Source: Flavobacteriaceae bacterium (GTDB lineage Bacteria > Bacteroidota > Bacteroidia > Flavobacteriales > Flavobacteriaceae). Taken from it: a stretch of 34,304 nt of DNA. Below, in pieces: positions 1 through 7,531 of the stretch (position 1 is its first letter; each line of letters opens with the position of its first letter). Location: positions 1 through 34,304 of the forward strand of contig JABDMU010000011.1 in the NCBI GenBank assembly GCA_013001285.1, read 5' to 3'. The translations under genes and the position numbers were made by a program. The notes under the pieces are model-generated. The model searched no databases and was not told the DNA's origin. It saw only the letters and a program-made list of their open reading frames with translations.

Positions 1-1572
1 GATTTCCATAATGGTAAGTTATCATCAAGGTCAAGACCATGGAAAGAGCTTTTTACCGAAGAACAATTTAAAACGCTCACAAAATTCCTAATGATGGATG
101 GAAGTCCCAATCTTGGAATTTCAAATAATAAAGCCGAATTTATATTAACATCTCCTAAAATAATAAAGAATGACGATGACATTGACGTGTACACATTTGA
201 TGAGTACTTTGAAACATTCAAAAATGATTTAACATTTTCAATCAGAAGAGTTTGGTTTGGGCAAAGTAGTAACAGTGAACATAAAAGAGCTAAAGGTTTA
301 GTGAAAAATCCGGGGAATCAGGAATGGATTTACAAAACAATAAGTGGAGAACCACGAGCATCAAAAACTACTGGGAAAAAATGGCGTGATGATGTATCAG
401 AAAAAGATAGAAGAACTGTTTACATCATTTTTGTCGAAAAAATAAAAAAAAGTAAAAAAAAAGTAAAAAATAAACTAAATTTGAATACTATAAGTAACAA
501 TTATATGAATGTAATTTCTTTTTTTGCAGGTGCTGGAGGACTTGATTTAGGTTTTCAAAGAGCTGGATTTAATATTGATTGGGCTAATGAATATGATAAG
601 GAAATATGGGAAACATATGTAAAAAACCATCCTCATACTATTTTAGATAAAAGGAGTATGAGAAATATTCCTATTTCTGAAATTCCTGATAAACCAATGG
701 GAATAGTTGGTGGACCACCATGTCAAAGTTGGAGCGAAGCTGGAGCATTAAGAGGTATTAATGATAAAAGGGGTCAACTCTTTTATAACTTCATTGAAGT
801 TCTTGAAGAAAAGCAACCATTATTTTTTCTTGCAGAAAATGTTTCTGGAATGCTATCACCAAGACATAAAGAGGCTTTGAGTAATATTAAAGATATGTTC
901 AAAAATGCAGGTATTGGTTATGATTTATCGTTTGAATTGTTAAATGTTTCTGATTATGGAGTACCTCAAGATAGAAAAAGAGTATTTTTTATTGGGTTTA
1001 GGAGAGATTTAAATATCGACTTTAAGTTTCCAAAAAAATTAACAAAAAAAATTACACTTGAAGAAGCAATTGGAGATTTAAAAGATACAGTTTTACCTGC
1101 TCGAGAGAAGAATTATACTAATGGTGAAGATTGTAAAATTTTAAATCATGAATATATGATTGGTAATTTTTCTACAATCTTTATGTCTCGAAACAGAGTT
1201 AGAAGTTGGGATGAACAATCATTTACAATACAAGCAGGAGGTAGGCATGCTCCAATTCATCCTCAAGCACCAAAAATGAAGTTTATTGAACAAAATAAAA
1301 GAATTTTTGTCCCAGGAAAAGAACATCTTTATAGACGTTTAAGTGTAAGAGAGTGTGCAAGAATTCAAACATTTCCTGATGATTTTAAATTTTATTATAA
1401 TAACGTTACAGCTGGTTATAAAATGATAGGTAATGCCGTACCTGTTGAAATGGCTCAAATTTTAGCTCGTCAAATTAAAATGCATTTAGAATCAAAGGGA
1501 ATAACAGAATATATCGAGGCTAAAAGTAAAAAATCTATTGCTAAACTTGAAGCTGTAGAAACGGCCTCATAG
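1..1572 (+). CDS. DNA cytosine-5 methyltransferase (HaeIII-like) fused to a partial N-terminal region, possibly endonuclease
   Basis: The reading frame is open from base 1, so the gene starts upstream of the window. The C-terminal part, from an internal ATG at 505, is a complete C5-cytosine methyltransferase of about 355 residues. Numbered from that ATG it shows the AdoMet-binding FAGAGG loop near the start, the catalytic Pro-Cys motif GGPPCQSW (Cys73), ENV (Glu111), QDRKR, RECARIQTFPD and a final GNAVPV. It resembles M.HaeIII/M.NgoPII as I remember them, so GGCC is a plausible but unproven target. The preceding ~168 residues lack methyltransferase motifs and could be the C-terminus of the cognate endonuclease (possibly HaeIII-type, from memory). 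They join the enzyme through a Lys-rich hinge encoded by A6, A8, A9 and A6 tracts. Base composition is more AT-rich than the neighbours, which fits horizontal acquisition. Confidence 0.9.
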   Translation, partial: DFHNGKLSSRSRPWKELFTEEQFKTLTKFLMMDGSPNLGISNNKAEFILTSPKIIKNDDDIDVYTFDEYFETFKNDLTFSIRRVWFGQSSNSEHKRAKGLVKNPGNQEWIYKTISGEPRASKTTGKKWRDDVSEKDRRTVYIIFVEKIKKSKKKVKNKLNLNTISNNYMNVISFFAGAGGLDLGFQRAGFNIDWANEYDKEIWETYVKNHPHTILDKRSMRNIPISEIPDKPMGIVGGPPCQSWSEAGALRGINDKRGQLFYNFIEVLEEKQPLFFLAENVSGMLSPRHKEALSNIKDMFKNAGIGYDLSFELLNVSDYGVPQDRKRVFFIGFRRDLNIDFKFPKKLTKKITLEEAIGDLKDTVLPAREKNYTNGEDCKILNHEYMIGNFSTIFMSRNRVRSWDEQSFTIQAGGRHAPIHPQAPKMKFIEQNKRIFVPGKEHLYRRLSVRECARIQTFPDDFKFYYNNVTAGYKMIGNAVPVEMAQILARQIKMHLESKGITEYIEAKSKKSIAKLEAVETAS

Positions 1573-1583
1573 AATTTTGGACT

Positions 1584-1727
1584 AAACAATAGGCGAGTGT
1601 AACGACCATATTTTAGGGGTTTTGCAATACATATTCTTAAGAATCTCTATTTTACATAATATTTCAATACAATTTAAATGAGTTACAATGGTTCCTAAAA
1701 TATAGTGGAGCGAGACGTTAATTGTTT
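1584..1727. repeat. Extended imperfect palindrome after the methyltransferase gene
   Basis: Outer arms AAACAAT (1584-1590) and ATTGTTT (1721-1727), a TAAC/GTTA pair (1600-1603, 1717-1720) and inner 10-bp arms ATATTTTAGG (1608-1617) and CCTAAAATAT (1694-1703) face each other. A 12-bp palindrome, ATTCTTAAGAAT (1633-1644), sits inside. It could act as a terminator-like structure, a mobile-element end, or a weak integron attC-like site. The core matches to attC are poor, so the last is only a guess. Confidence 0.5.
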
Positions 1728-1758
1728 CCAAAATTATATGCAGCCTTGATTTTTTGTT

Positions 1759-1780
1759 TCTTTTGCATTAAGGCAAAAGA
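1759..1780. repeat. 8-bp hairpin TCTTTTGC/GCAAAAGA
   Basis: A perfect 8-bp stem (1759-1766 with 1773-1780) closes a 6-base loop. I recall similar hairpins as dispersed intergenic elements in flavobacterial genomes. No T-tract follows, so it is not a typical terminator. Confidence 0.4.
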
Positions 1781-1988
1781 TAATGAAAGAATGAAAAAAA
1801 AGATTAATTGAAAGATTAAATATAACAAGTGTATAGAAATTTATTTTTCTTAAATTTTATACTCTTGTGGCAATCCACGAGAATCGCTTAAAATTTTTTA
1901 CAACGTATATTTCCTCGAATACGCGAATTTTAAAAAGAGCAAAAAGGTTAGCTTTTATTTTGGCGCTGGCAAGCGATGGATAATTGTG

Positions 1989-2025
1989 TTATAAATAAAT
2001 TGCAATAAGCAATTTGATTTTATAA
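1989..2025. repeat. Hairpin with TTATAAA/TTTATAA and AAATTGC/GCAATTT stems
   Basis: Two consecutive 7-bp stems (1989-1995 with 2019-2025, and 1997-2003 with 2009-2015) are separated by a small asymmetric internal loop and close on AATAA. Flanking sequence on each side (about 1972-1988 and 2026-2050) is also partly complementary, so the structure may be longer. Its function is unknown. Confidence 0.5.
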
Positions 2026-2245
2026 AAACAATCGAGCGTTTGGCAGTGGCTATTTTACATAACGACAAATTATAGATACAAATGAATAAACGCTGCGTAG
2101 CAGACCGATTCTTGTTTAATGACCCAAGTTACAATGATTCAATAGTAATGTAATGTTTCTGGGATATTTTACATAATATCATTATAGCTTACAAATGGAA
2201 TACTATTATACTCTTTGAGCTAAAAGCCATAAATGAACATTTGTA

Positions 2246-2278
<33 letters not shown>

Positions 2279-2593
2279 TACATTCACCCCTACAACAAGT
2301 CTAGTCCTTCTCATGATGCGCTATGCCACCTTATATATCAGTGCTTACTTCTATCGTAATAAAAATATAAATATGTCATGCTCAACTGATTAATTCACAA
2401 ACTCAAATGAATTTTAGTTTCGAACAAAATAAAAGCGTAACTTTAGAATGAGCCATATGCATCGTAGCATTCTTTATAATCAGTATCATCCGCGATGTAA
2501 GATCTAAAAGGTTTTGAATCCATTAATTCCCTAAAACATAGGTTCATCAACTTTTCATTTTAGTAAAATTATACAACCCTTAATATATTATTT

Positions 2594-3343
2594 ATGAACC
2601 CGTATATCATATTTGGCGTCATCGTCGGACTATTTCTTCTTTCAGGAATTCGCATCATTTTTGAATATAAACGCGCAATTAAATTCCGATTTGGAAAATA
2701 TATAAAAACCTTGAAACCTGGTTTCCGCTGGATCATTCCAATCATTGAAACCATTCAGGTGGTCGATATTAGAGTCATCACATTCAATATTGATTCTCAA
2801 GAAGTCATGACCGAAGATAACGTTCCCTGTAGTATTGATGGAGTCGTTTTTTTTAAAATTAACGATCCCGAAAAAGCAGTTTTAGAAGTTGAAGAATATA
2901 AATTTGCGATCACTCAATTGTCACAAGCAGCGCTTCGCGATGTTTGTGGTAAAGTAGAATTAGATACCATTCTTTCAAAACGTGAAGAAATGGGTAAAAA
3001 TATTAAAGAAATTGTTGAACAGGAAACCAAAGAATGGGGCATTGTAATTAGTGATGTTAAAATAAAAGACATTCAATTGCCTGAAAACATGCGGCGAATG
3101 ATGGCAAATCAAGCGGAAGCCGAGCGGTCTCGAAGAGCACGTATTATTTTGGCATTGGCTGAAGAACAAGCAGCTGGGAAATTGCTAGAGGCTGGAAAAC
3201 TTATCGATAAATCACCGTCCGCCATTAAGTTACGTTTATACCAAACCTTGTCGAATATTGCCGCTGAAAAAAATTCAACAATACTTTTCCCGTTCCCTGA
3301 AGAAGTTTTACCTGTAAAAAAAAGAAAATCTAAAAAAAGCTAA
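2594..3343 (+). CDS. Slipin / stomatin-like SPFH (band 7) membrane protein
   Basis: The 249-residue protein has one N-terminal membrane segment (about residues 3-22) and then an SPFH/band-7 domain starting at EYKRAIKFRFGKY, with LKPGFRWIIPII and a VDIRVITFNI strand typical of bacterial slipins. The region QAEAERSRRARIILALAEEQ is the conserved SPFH-to-coiled-coil junction. The C-terminus is a short Lys-rich tail (KKRKSKKS). Such proteins form membrane-bound oligomeric rings or microdomains and are often paired with an NfeD protease-like partner, but none is next to it here. It stands alone behind a 1-kb non-coding region and converges on pcm. Length is normal for slipins. Confidence 0.88.
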   Translation: MNPYIIFGVIVGLFLLSGIRIIFEYKRAIKFRFGKYIKTLKPGFRWIIPIIETIQVVDIRVITFNIDSQEVMTEDNVPCSIDGVVFFKINDPEKAVLEVEEYKFAITQLSQAALRDVCGKVELDTILSKREEMGKNIKEIVEQETKEWGIVISDVKIKDIQLPENMRRMMANQAEAERSRRARIILALAEEQAAGKLLEAGKLIDKSPSAIKLRLYQTLSNIAAEKNSTILFPFPEEVLPVKKRKSKKS

Positions 3344-3360
3344 ATCTTTTAGTCCGAACT

Positions 3361-4062
3361 TTAATCAGTGTTCCTCGTAAATGGAACAAAGGCAACAGGA
3401 ATCAGTTTTTTGTAACTAATTTCTCCATTTTTCTTGGTTACAAGAACGAGATAATAGCGTAAATCACTATGCCTAACGGGTATGATCATCCGTCCACCCT
3501 CAGCCAATTGATCTATCAATGCTGTTGGAATTTTCTTTACAGCAGCGGTTACAATAATAGCATTAAAAGGTGCTTCATCCGGCCAACCATGATACCCATC
3601 TCCTATTGTTGTCCTGATGTTGTCGTAGCCTAAATCCTGAAATCTTTTTTTTGCGACTATACCTAATGGTTCAACTATCTCAATTGTATAAACCGAAGCT
3701 ACTATAGTTGCTAATACTGCTGCTTGATATCCCGAACCTGTGCCAATTTCAAGTACACGATGCTCTGGTTTCAGTTTAAGCGCCTGAGTCATATAACCTA
3801 CAATATAGGGTTGAGATATTGTTTGATAATGCCCAATAGACATTGGACTATCTGAATAGGCGCCCTTCTTCATTTTCTCTGGTACAAATTCATGCCTTTC
3901 CACTTGACGCATGGCTCTAAGTGTATCCGGATCATTAATCCCCCGCTCCATCAGTTGGATTTTAACCATGTTTTCTCTTTTAACCTCATAGTTATCCTGT
4001 TCGTTCGAGATCTTCGAAAAAAAGAAACCAATTAAAGATCTTTTATTGTGTTGATGGCTCAT
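3361..4062 (-). CDS. pcm: Protein-L-isoaspartate O-methyltransferase
   Basis: It transfers a methyl group from AdoMet to isoaspartyl residues of damaged proteins, starting their repair. The 233-residue product shows the AdoMet motif VLEIGTGSGYQAAVLA, the upstream signature ISQPYIVGYMTQAL that contributes to the active site, and the later TAAVKKIP and GGRMIIPV blocks. The first ~30 residues are not part of the fold, so a start at the internal Met of MVKIQLMERGI is also possible. It converges on the slipin gene with 17 bases between the stop codons and is transcribed away from it, so it is probably monocistronic. Confidence 0.92.
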   Translation of the reverse strand: MSHQHNKRSLIGFFFSKISNEQDNYEVKRENMVKIQLMERGINDPDTLRAMRQVERHEFVPEKMKKGAYSDSPMSIGHYQTISQPYIVGYMTQALKLKPEHRVLEIGTGSGYQAAVLATIVASVYTIEIVEPLGIVAKKRFQDLGYDNIRTTIGDGYHGWPDEAPFNAIIVTAAVKKIPTALIDQLAEGGRMIIPVRHSDLRYYLVLVTKKNGEISYKKLIPVAFVPFTRNTD

Positions 4063-4180
4063 ATAATGAAGCTAGGTATCAGCAATTATGCAATTCACTT
4101 AAGTTAACCAAATTTCAAACAACAGCATATAGTTATTGTCAATTTAGGGGCTGCATACTCCCAATACAACTTAGGTCAAA

Positions 4181-4801
4181 TTAAAATAGCTGAAATATAA
4201 CTACCGCATATAAATAAAAACGTAGAAAACGCAGTAAGGCAAATGCTAAATAATATCTGAAATTATAGTGGATCAAACCTGCAGCTATGCTTGTGATGGC
4301 AAATGGTATTGGTAGCAAAGCTCCAACAACGATTAAGAATCCACCCCATTTGCGGATCATTTTTACCTGTTTGTTCATCTTTAATGTGAAATACCTGTAA
4401 ACTGACGGTATTCTTGAAATGGATTTGCCAATAAAAAAGGAAACGATACCACCACAATACGATAAAAAAGCCAGCAATGTTAAATACAATATTGGCGATG
4501 TAGTTTGATCGGCCCAGGCGATGAAAATTTCTGGTGGCACTAAGCCTAATAGGGACTCTGAAGCAAAGAAGACCGCTAAAATGCTTAACGGATTATAAGT
4601 ATTGGTGATGGTGGTAAAAAGCTCATTGAAATCAATGACATATTCATGAATCGCCCATAATACACCAATAAATAAGAGTGTTGGAATAATGACCTTTGCT
4701 AAACTCGACTTGACAAAAGTGTAAAACCCAGTATAAGAATAATACTGATGCAGTAATCTTAATTTAGATTTTTTTATATTTTGTTTAGGGCTTGAACTCA
4801 T
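4181..4801 (-). CDS. VTT-domain (DedA/YqaA-like) integral membrane protein
   Basis: The protein has about five hydrophobic segments. Its core contains GLVPPEIFIAWADQ, a Gly-rich YCGGIVSFFIGKS stretch and KWGGFLIVVGALLPIPF, which fit the VTT/SNARE-associated (DedA superfamily) fold that includes lipid scramblases and flippases. I chose the ATG at 4801 (MSSSPKQNIKK, 206 residues) over a TTG 21 codons upstream, because a good promoter covers that upstream stretch and transcription should begin inside it. The N-terminus before the first membrane span is Lys-rich, suggesting a cytoplasmic face. The substrate cannot be told from sequence. Confidence 0.78.
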   Translation of the reverse strand: MSSSPKQNIKKSKLRLLHQYYSYTGFYTFVKSSLAKVIIPTLLFIGVLWAIHEYVIDFNELFTTITNTYNPLSILAVFFASESLLGLVPPEIFIAWADQTTSPILYLTLLAFLSYCGGIVSFFIGKSISRIPSVYRYFTLKMNKQVKMIRKWGGFLIVVGALLPIPFAITSIAAGLIHYNFRYYLAFALLRFLRFYLYAVVIFQLF

Positions 4802-4834
4802 ATTTACACTACGCTTCTTTCTTTTAAAGAGGTG

Positions 4835-4864
4835 CAAATATAACACATAATCAAGAGTTTGCAA
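4835..4864 (-). promoter_or_regulatory. Bacteroidota-type promoter for the VTT-domain gene
   Basis: On the minus strand TTG (4864-4862), a 19-base spacer and TATATTTG (4842-4835) match the TTG-N19-TAnnTTTG consensus exactly. It sits 33 bases before the chosen ATG and argues against the longer TTG-start reading. Confidence 0.7.
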
Positions 4865-4980
4865 TCTATTTTAGATTTTCATAACATTATTTCACCTTCA
4901 TGATTAAAGGTAACAATGCAGAAATGTGCATCCAATCTTAGCATAAATGCATGGACAGTATAACTTCTGAACATCAAGCA

Positions 4981-5011
4981 TTTTCCTACACATGACTTTT
5001 TCGTACCTTTT
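4981..5011 (+). promoter_or_regulatory. Weak candidate promoter for the Hcp-like gene
   Basis: TACCTTTT (5004-5011) is one base off TAnnTTTG, and TTTT lies 19 bases upstream (4981-4984). The position, about 35 bases before the ATG, is suitable, but both boxes are imperfect. Confidence 0.35.
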
Positions 5012-5046
5012 TAAGTGAATTACAACCAACCAAAAACAATATAATT

Positions 5047-5562
5047 ATGAAACGAAATTCTGTTTTAGTTACAGCTATGATGATCTTTTGTTGCATGAGC
5101 CTGTGCTTTTCGCAAAGTGGTTTTATGAAAATAGGAGATATTGATGGTGAAGCTTCCGATCGTGACCATAAAGATTGGATCATCGTAGAAAGTGTCAGCC
5201 TTGGTATGAGCCAACCACAACGTGCAACTGGAACTACAAGACGCCCTGGTTCCGTTAAACTCGAAGATCTTGTCATACATAAAAAAGTAGATAAATCCAG
5301 TCCTCGATTGTTGGAAGCTTGCGCTAAAGGTCAGGCCTTCCCTAAATTGGAATTAGAACTGGTATCGGCCAACGGACAAACCTATTATAAGGTGACGCTT
5401 AATCGGGTTCGAATCAGTAGTGTGCGTACTCAAACCGATTGTGATCCGGATTGTCAGGTGTTTGAAGAAGTGGCAATCAATTACACCAAGATCACTTGGG
5501 AATACACTGATAGCGCAGGAAATAAAACCACGCGGACTTACAATGCACAAGAGAATAATTAA
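5047..5562 (+). CDS. Hcp-like (type VI secretion tube family) protein with a Sec signal peptide
   Basis: Residues 1-22 are a clear signal peptide (MKRNSVLV..., cleaved near CFSQ). The rest follows the Hcp1/DUF796 pattern: FMKIGDIDGEASDRDHKDWI, then VESVSLGMSQP, a GSVKLEDLVIHKKVDKSSPRL block, KLELELV, YYKVTLNRVRISSV and a final VAINYTKITWEY. Classical Hcp is a cytoplasmic T6SS ring protein with no signal peptide, and no other T6SS gene is visible in the window. This copy should be exported to the periplasm or beyond. It may be a domesticated Hcp-fold protein rather than part of an injection machine. It stands alone and converges on the following gene. Confidence 0.83.
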   Translation: MKRNSVLVTAMMIFCCMSLCFSQSGFMKIGDIDGEASDRDHKDWIIVESVSLGMSQPQRATGTTRRPGSVKLEDLVIHKKVDKSSPRLLEACAKGQAFPKLELELVSANGQTYYKVTLNRVRISSVRTQTDCDPDCQVFEEVAINYTKITWEYTDSAGNKTTRTYNAQENN

Positions 5563-5638
5563 TAGATAACTTAATCTTTTTGGGGTTTAACAACGTATTT
5601 GTCATATTGCATTTGAATCCTTCACGTGTTCTGCTGAA

Positions 5639-5667
5639 CAATAGATCGTAAAAGCCTTCGACTATTG
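5639..5667. terminator. Possible shared hairpin between convergent genes
   Basis: CAATAG-ATCG (5639-5648) faces CGACTATTG (5659-5667), giving a stem with one bulge. It lies between the stops of the Hcp-like and dioxygenase-fold genes. There is no strong T-tract, so it is weak. Confidence 0.3.
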
Positions 5668-5683
5668 ATAAGCGGTATTTGTT

Positions 5684-6307
5684 CTATTTAGTGTCTTCAG
5701 ATCCAGCGCTAAGCACGATATCTTTTTGAACCACCAATAAACCGTCCTTGGTTTCTGGCTTGAGGATACGTTCGGTATCGTTGTTTTTAACCATGCGCTT
5801 ACGGCACAATTTTGACAATAAAGGATCTTCATCAAAAAGAAAACTCGCCATTTTGTATTCGGCCTTATTTGGTTCTTTTATTACTGGAAATAACTGCTGT
5901 AACTGATTGTATCTTCGGTCGTTACCAGGTACAAAAGTGTAAAAGGTGTAGTGTCCGTTAGCATCGGTCTTGATCCAACCACGATGGTGTACATAGCGCT
6001 TACCATTATGTTTTCTGAGGTCGAAATCGCCCAATTCATCAGCCTGCTCAATATACAAGATCACATCTTTTGCTGGTGTTATACCATCACTTTGGTAAAT
6101 GGTACCTGAAATTTTAAGCTTGTTGGCTTTTGATTGAAAGTCTGGGATGGTATCGGTATTGCTTAACTGAATTTGGTCGTGATCATATATTGGACTACGA
6201 TCAAAATAGTTTTCTGAGGTGTTAATTGTAATAGCTGATTGCTCTTGTGCGCTAATTGACGTACTAGCACAAAGCGTAAGACATAGGTAAACTATAAGAT
6301 TTTTCAT
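5684..6307 (-). CDS. Secreted intradiol-dioxygenase-fold protein, probably non-catalytic
   Basis: A signal peptide (residues 1-20, ending ISAQ) is followed by a disordered stretch and then an intradiol ring-cleavage dioxygenase-like beta domain. That domain has ISGTIYQSDGITPAKDVILY, a YVHHRGWIKTDANGHYTFYT core and VIKEPNKAEY. In active family members two Tyr and a His-x-His pair bind Fe(III), and the His pair sits just before the V-K-E-P segment. Here that place reads QLQQLFPVIKEP, with no histidine. The fold seems kept and the iron site lost, so it may bind ligand or act structurally. The domain also shares the transthyretin/CarboxypepD-like beta fold, so a purely structural extracytoplasmic protein is possible. 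Confidence 0.72.
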   Translation of the reverse strand: MKNLIVYLCLTLCASTSISAQEQSAITINTSENYFDRSPIYDHDQIQLSNTDTIPDFQSKANKLKISGTIYQSDGITPAKDVILYIEQADELGDFDLRKHNGKRYVHHRGWIKTDANGHYTFYTFVPGNDRRYNQLQQLFPVIKEPNKAEYKMASFLFDEDPLLSKLCRKRMVKNNDTERILKPETKDGLLVVQKDIVLSAGSEDTK

Positions 6308-6746
6308 GGGGTAAAGACGTTATAGATTCCCTCAAAAATGGCACGACATTAGCCATTTTACACAAAAAATTACACCAACGTGTCAAAAACACGACAACTT
6401 GCTAAAAGATGTAAATATCTTCGATAAATGACTCGAATTATATCGATCTATCGATGCCTTTTTTCACAATTTATAAACCAGGTTTTATCACAAAATATTC
6501 AATGCTTATCCCCTACTCTAAATGTGTCTTTTTTTGTTGGAAGAATTCAAAGAATTTTGGAATGATTAAGGCCATAAAAAATGTTGTAATTCATAAAAAA
6601 GATCTGTTTTTGTAGTTTAAATCTTACCACAATTCAATTTGTGTATTTCACCGAATATATATGCTTTTTATCCTTAAATACTACAGTTTATCCATGTTTT
6701 TTGCATTTCATAAGCTATTTTTTTTGCAAAAAAACTTAGATTTTGG
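6308..6746. other. Intergenic region without a gene
   Basis: About 440 AT-rich bases lie between divergently transcribed genes. I see a small hairpin (CGTGT/ACACG near 6380) and a TATCGATC-TATCGATG duplication near 6440, but no ORF or RNA that I recognise. The right end runs into the promoter of the next gene. Confidence 0.5.
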
Positions 6747-6776
6747 TTGTTTTTTTTAAATATTTGTATAGATTTG
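6747..6776 (+). promoter_or_regulatory. Bacteroidota-type promoter
   Basis: TTG (6747-6749), a 19-base spacer and TAGATTTG (6769-6776) match the consensus. It lies 30 bases before the ATG at 6807. Since it overlaps the upstream in-frame ATG at 6747, that earlier start can be dismissed. Confidence 0.75.
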
Positions 6777-6806
6777 TTACGATATGATTTATTAAAAGAC
6801 CCCAAA

Positions 6807-7259
6807 ATGAAAACAAAATACACACTTTTTTTACTTGCTTTTTTTCTTGTGATGAGCATGGGTTTTGCCCAGAAAAAAAAGGCACCTATTAATATAATAA
6901 GCGGTAAGGTTAATATCGATAAATATCACAGCTATGATGATCTTTCGAAAATGACCAAAAAAGAACTGCTTACATTATATGTTGAGCGTATTCAAGTTAT
7001 TGTGAATATTTTACCAAATATTGCCTTTGCTACCAAACCTGGTGTGACCATGACATCTTTAGGAATTCCTGAAACGAAAGAAAATATTAAAGCCTTAGAA
7101 AATAACCGTGAAGCATCTGTCGACTATTTTGACAGTGCGGTGGCCTTTCAGAGAACGATACTACCCTACTCGGATACACGTGATCTTATTGCAGCCATAT
7201 TATTTTATGAAGAAACATTGAAATCCTTGCACACTTATAACGATTTCAAAACAAATTAG
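6807..7259 (+). CDS. Exported hypothetical protein
   Basis: The 150-residue product starts MKTKYTLFLLAFFLVMSMGFAQ, a standard signal peptide cleaved after FAQ. The mature part is small, mostly helical by appearance and without Cys, and I do not recognise a domain. The ATG at 6807 is chosen because a well-formed promoter lies just upstream of it and a signal peptide starts there. It has its own promoter and a strong terminator, so it is monocistronic. The location just upstream of the spr-like genes does not by itself indicate a role. Confidence 0.75.
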   Translation: MKTKYTLFLLAFFLVMSMGFAQKKKAPINIISGKVNIDKYHSYDDLSKMTKKELLTLYVERIQVIVNILPNIAFATKPGVTMTSLGIPETKENIKALENNREASVDYFDSAVAFQRTILPYSDTRDLIAAILFYEETLKSLHTYNDFKTN

Positions 7260-7285
7260 ATTTTGCCTTTTCTAAACTTTGGATT

Positions 7286-7320
7286 AAACCTCAGCATTTA
7301 TGTTGGGGTTTTTCTTTTTT
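7286..7320 (+). terminator. Rho-independent terminator
   Basis: The arms AAACCTCAGCA (7286-7296) and TGTTGGGGTTT (7301-7311) pair over 11 bases with two G-U pairs and a TTTA loop. A T-rich tail runs to 7320. It closes the preceding exported-protein gene. Confidence 0.85.
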
Positions 7321-7450
7321 CAAAAGGTCATATGCGGCTTTATTAAATTTTCTAAATGCTTGATAATTAGATATTTTTTATAAGGAAAATCACTGTATTT
7401 TTAATAATTGTAAGTTATTTCGTATAAAATATTACATTATATCGATATTA

Positions 7451-7482
7451 TTTGCATTTCATAAGTAAAGTCGCTATGTTTG
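7451..7482 (+). promoter_or_regulatory. Bacteroidota-type promoter
   Basis: TTTG (7451-7454), a 20-base spacer and TATGTTTG (7475-7482) match the consensus and lie 50 bases before the ATG of the beta-helix protein gene at 7532. Confidence 0.7.
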
Positions 7483-7531
7483 ATACTTATAGATTTAAGC
7501 CCTCAACTTTATAATTTAGAATTTAACCGAT

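Noticed and set aside
1584-1727. Firm call of an integron attC site
   Set aside because: Only AAC/GTT ends agree; the RYYYAAC and GTTRRRY cores are poor matches and no integrase is visible.
5047-5562. Type VI secretion system
   Set aside because: Only an Hcp-like gene is present, with a Sec signal, and no sheath, baseplate or ATPase genes are visible in the window.
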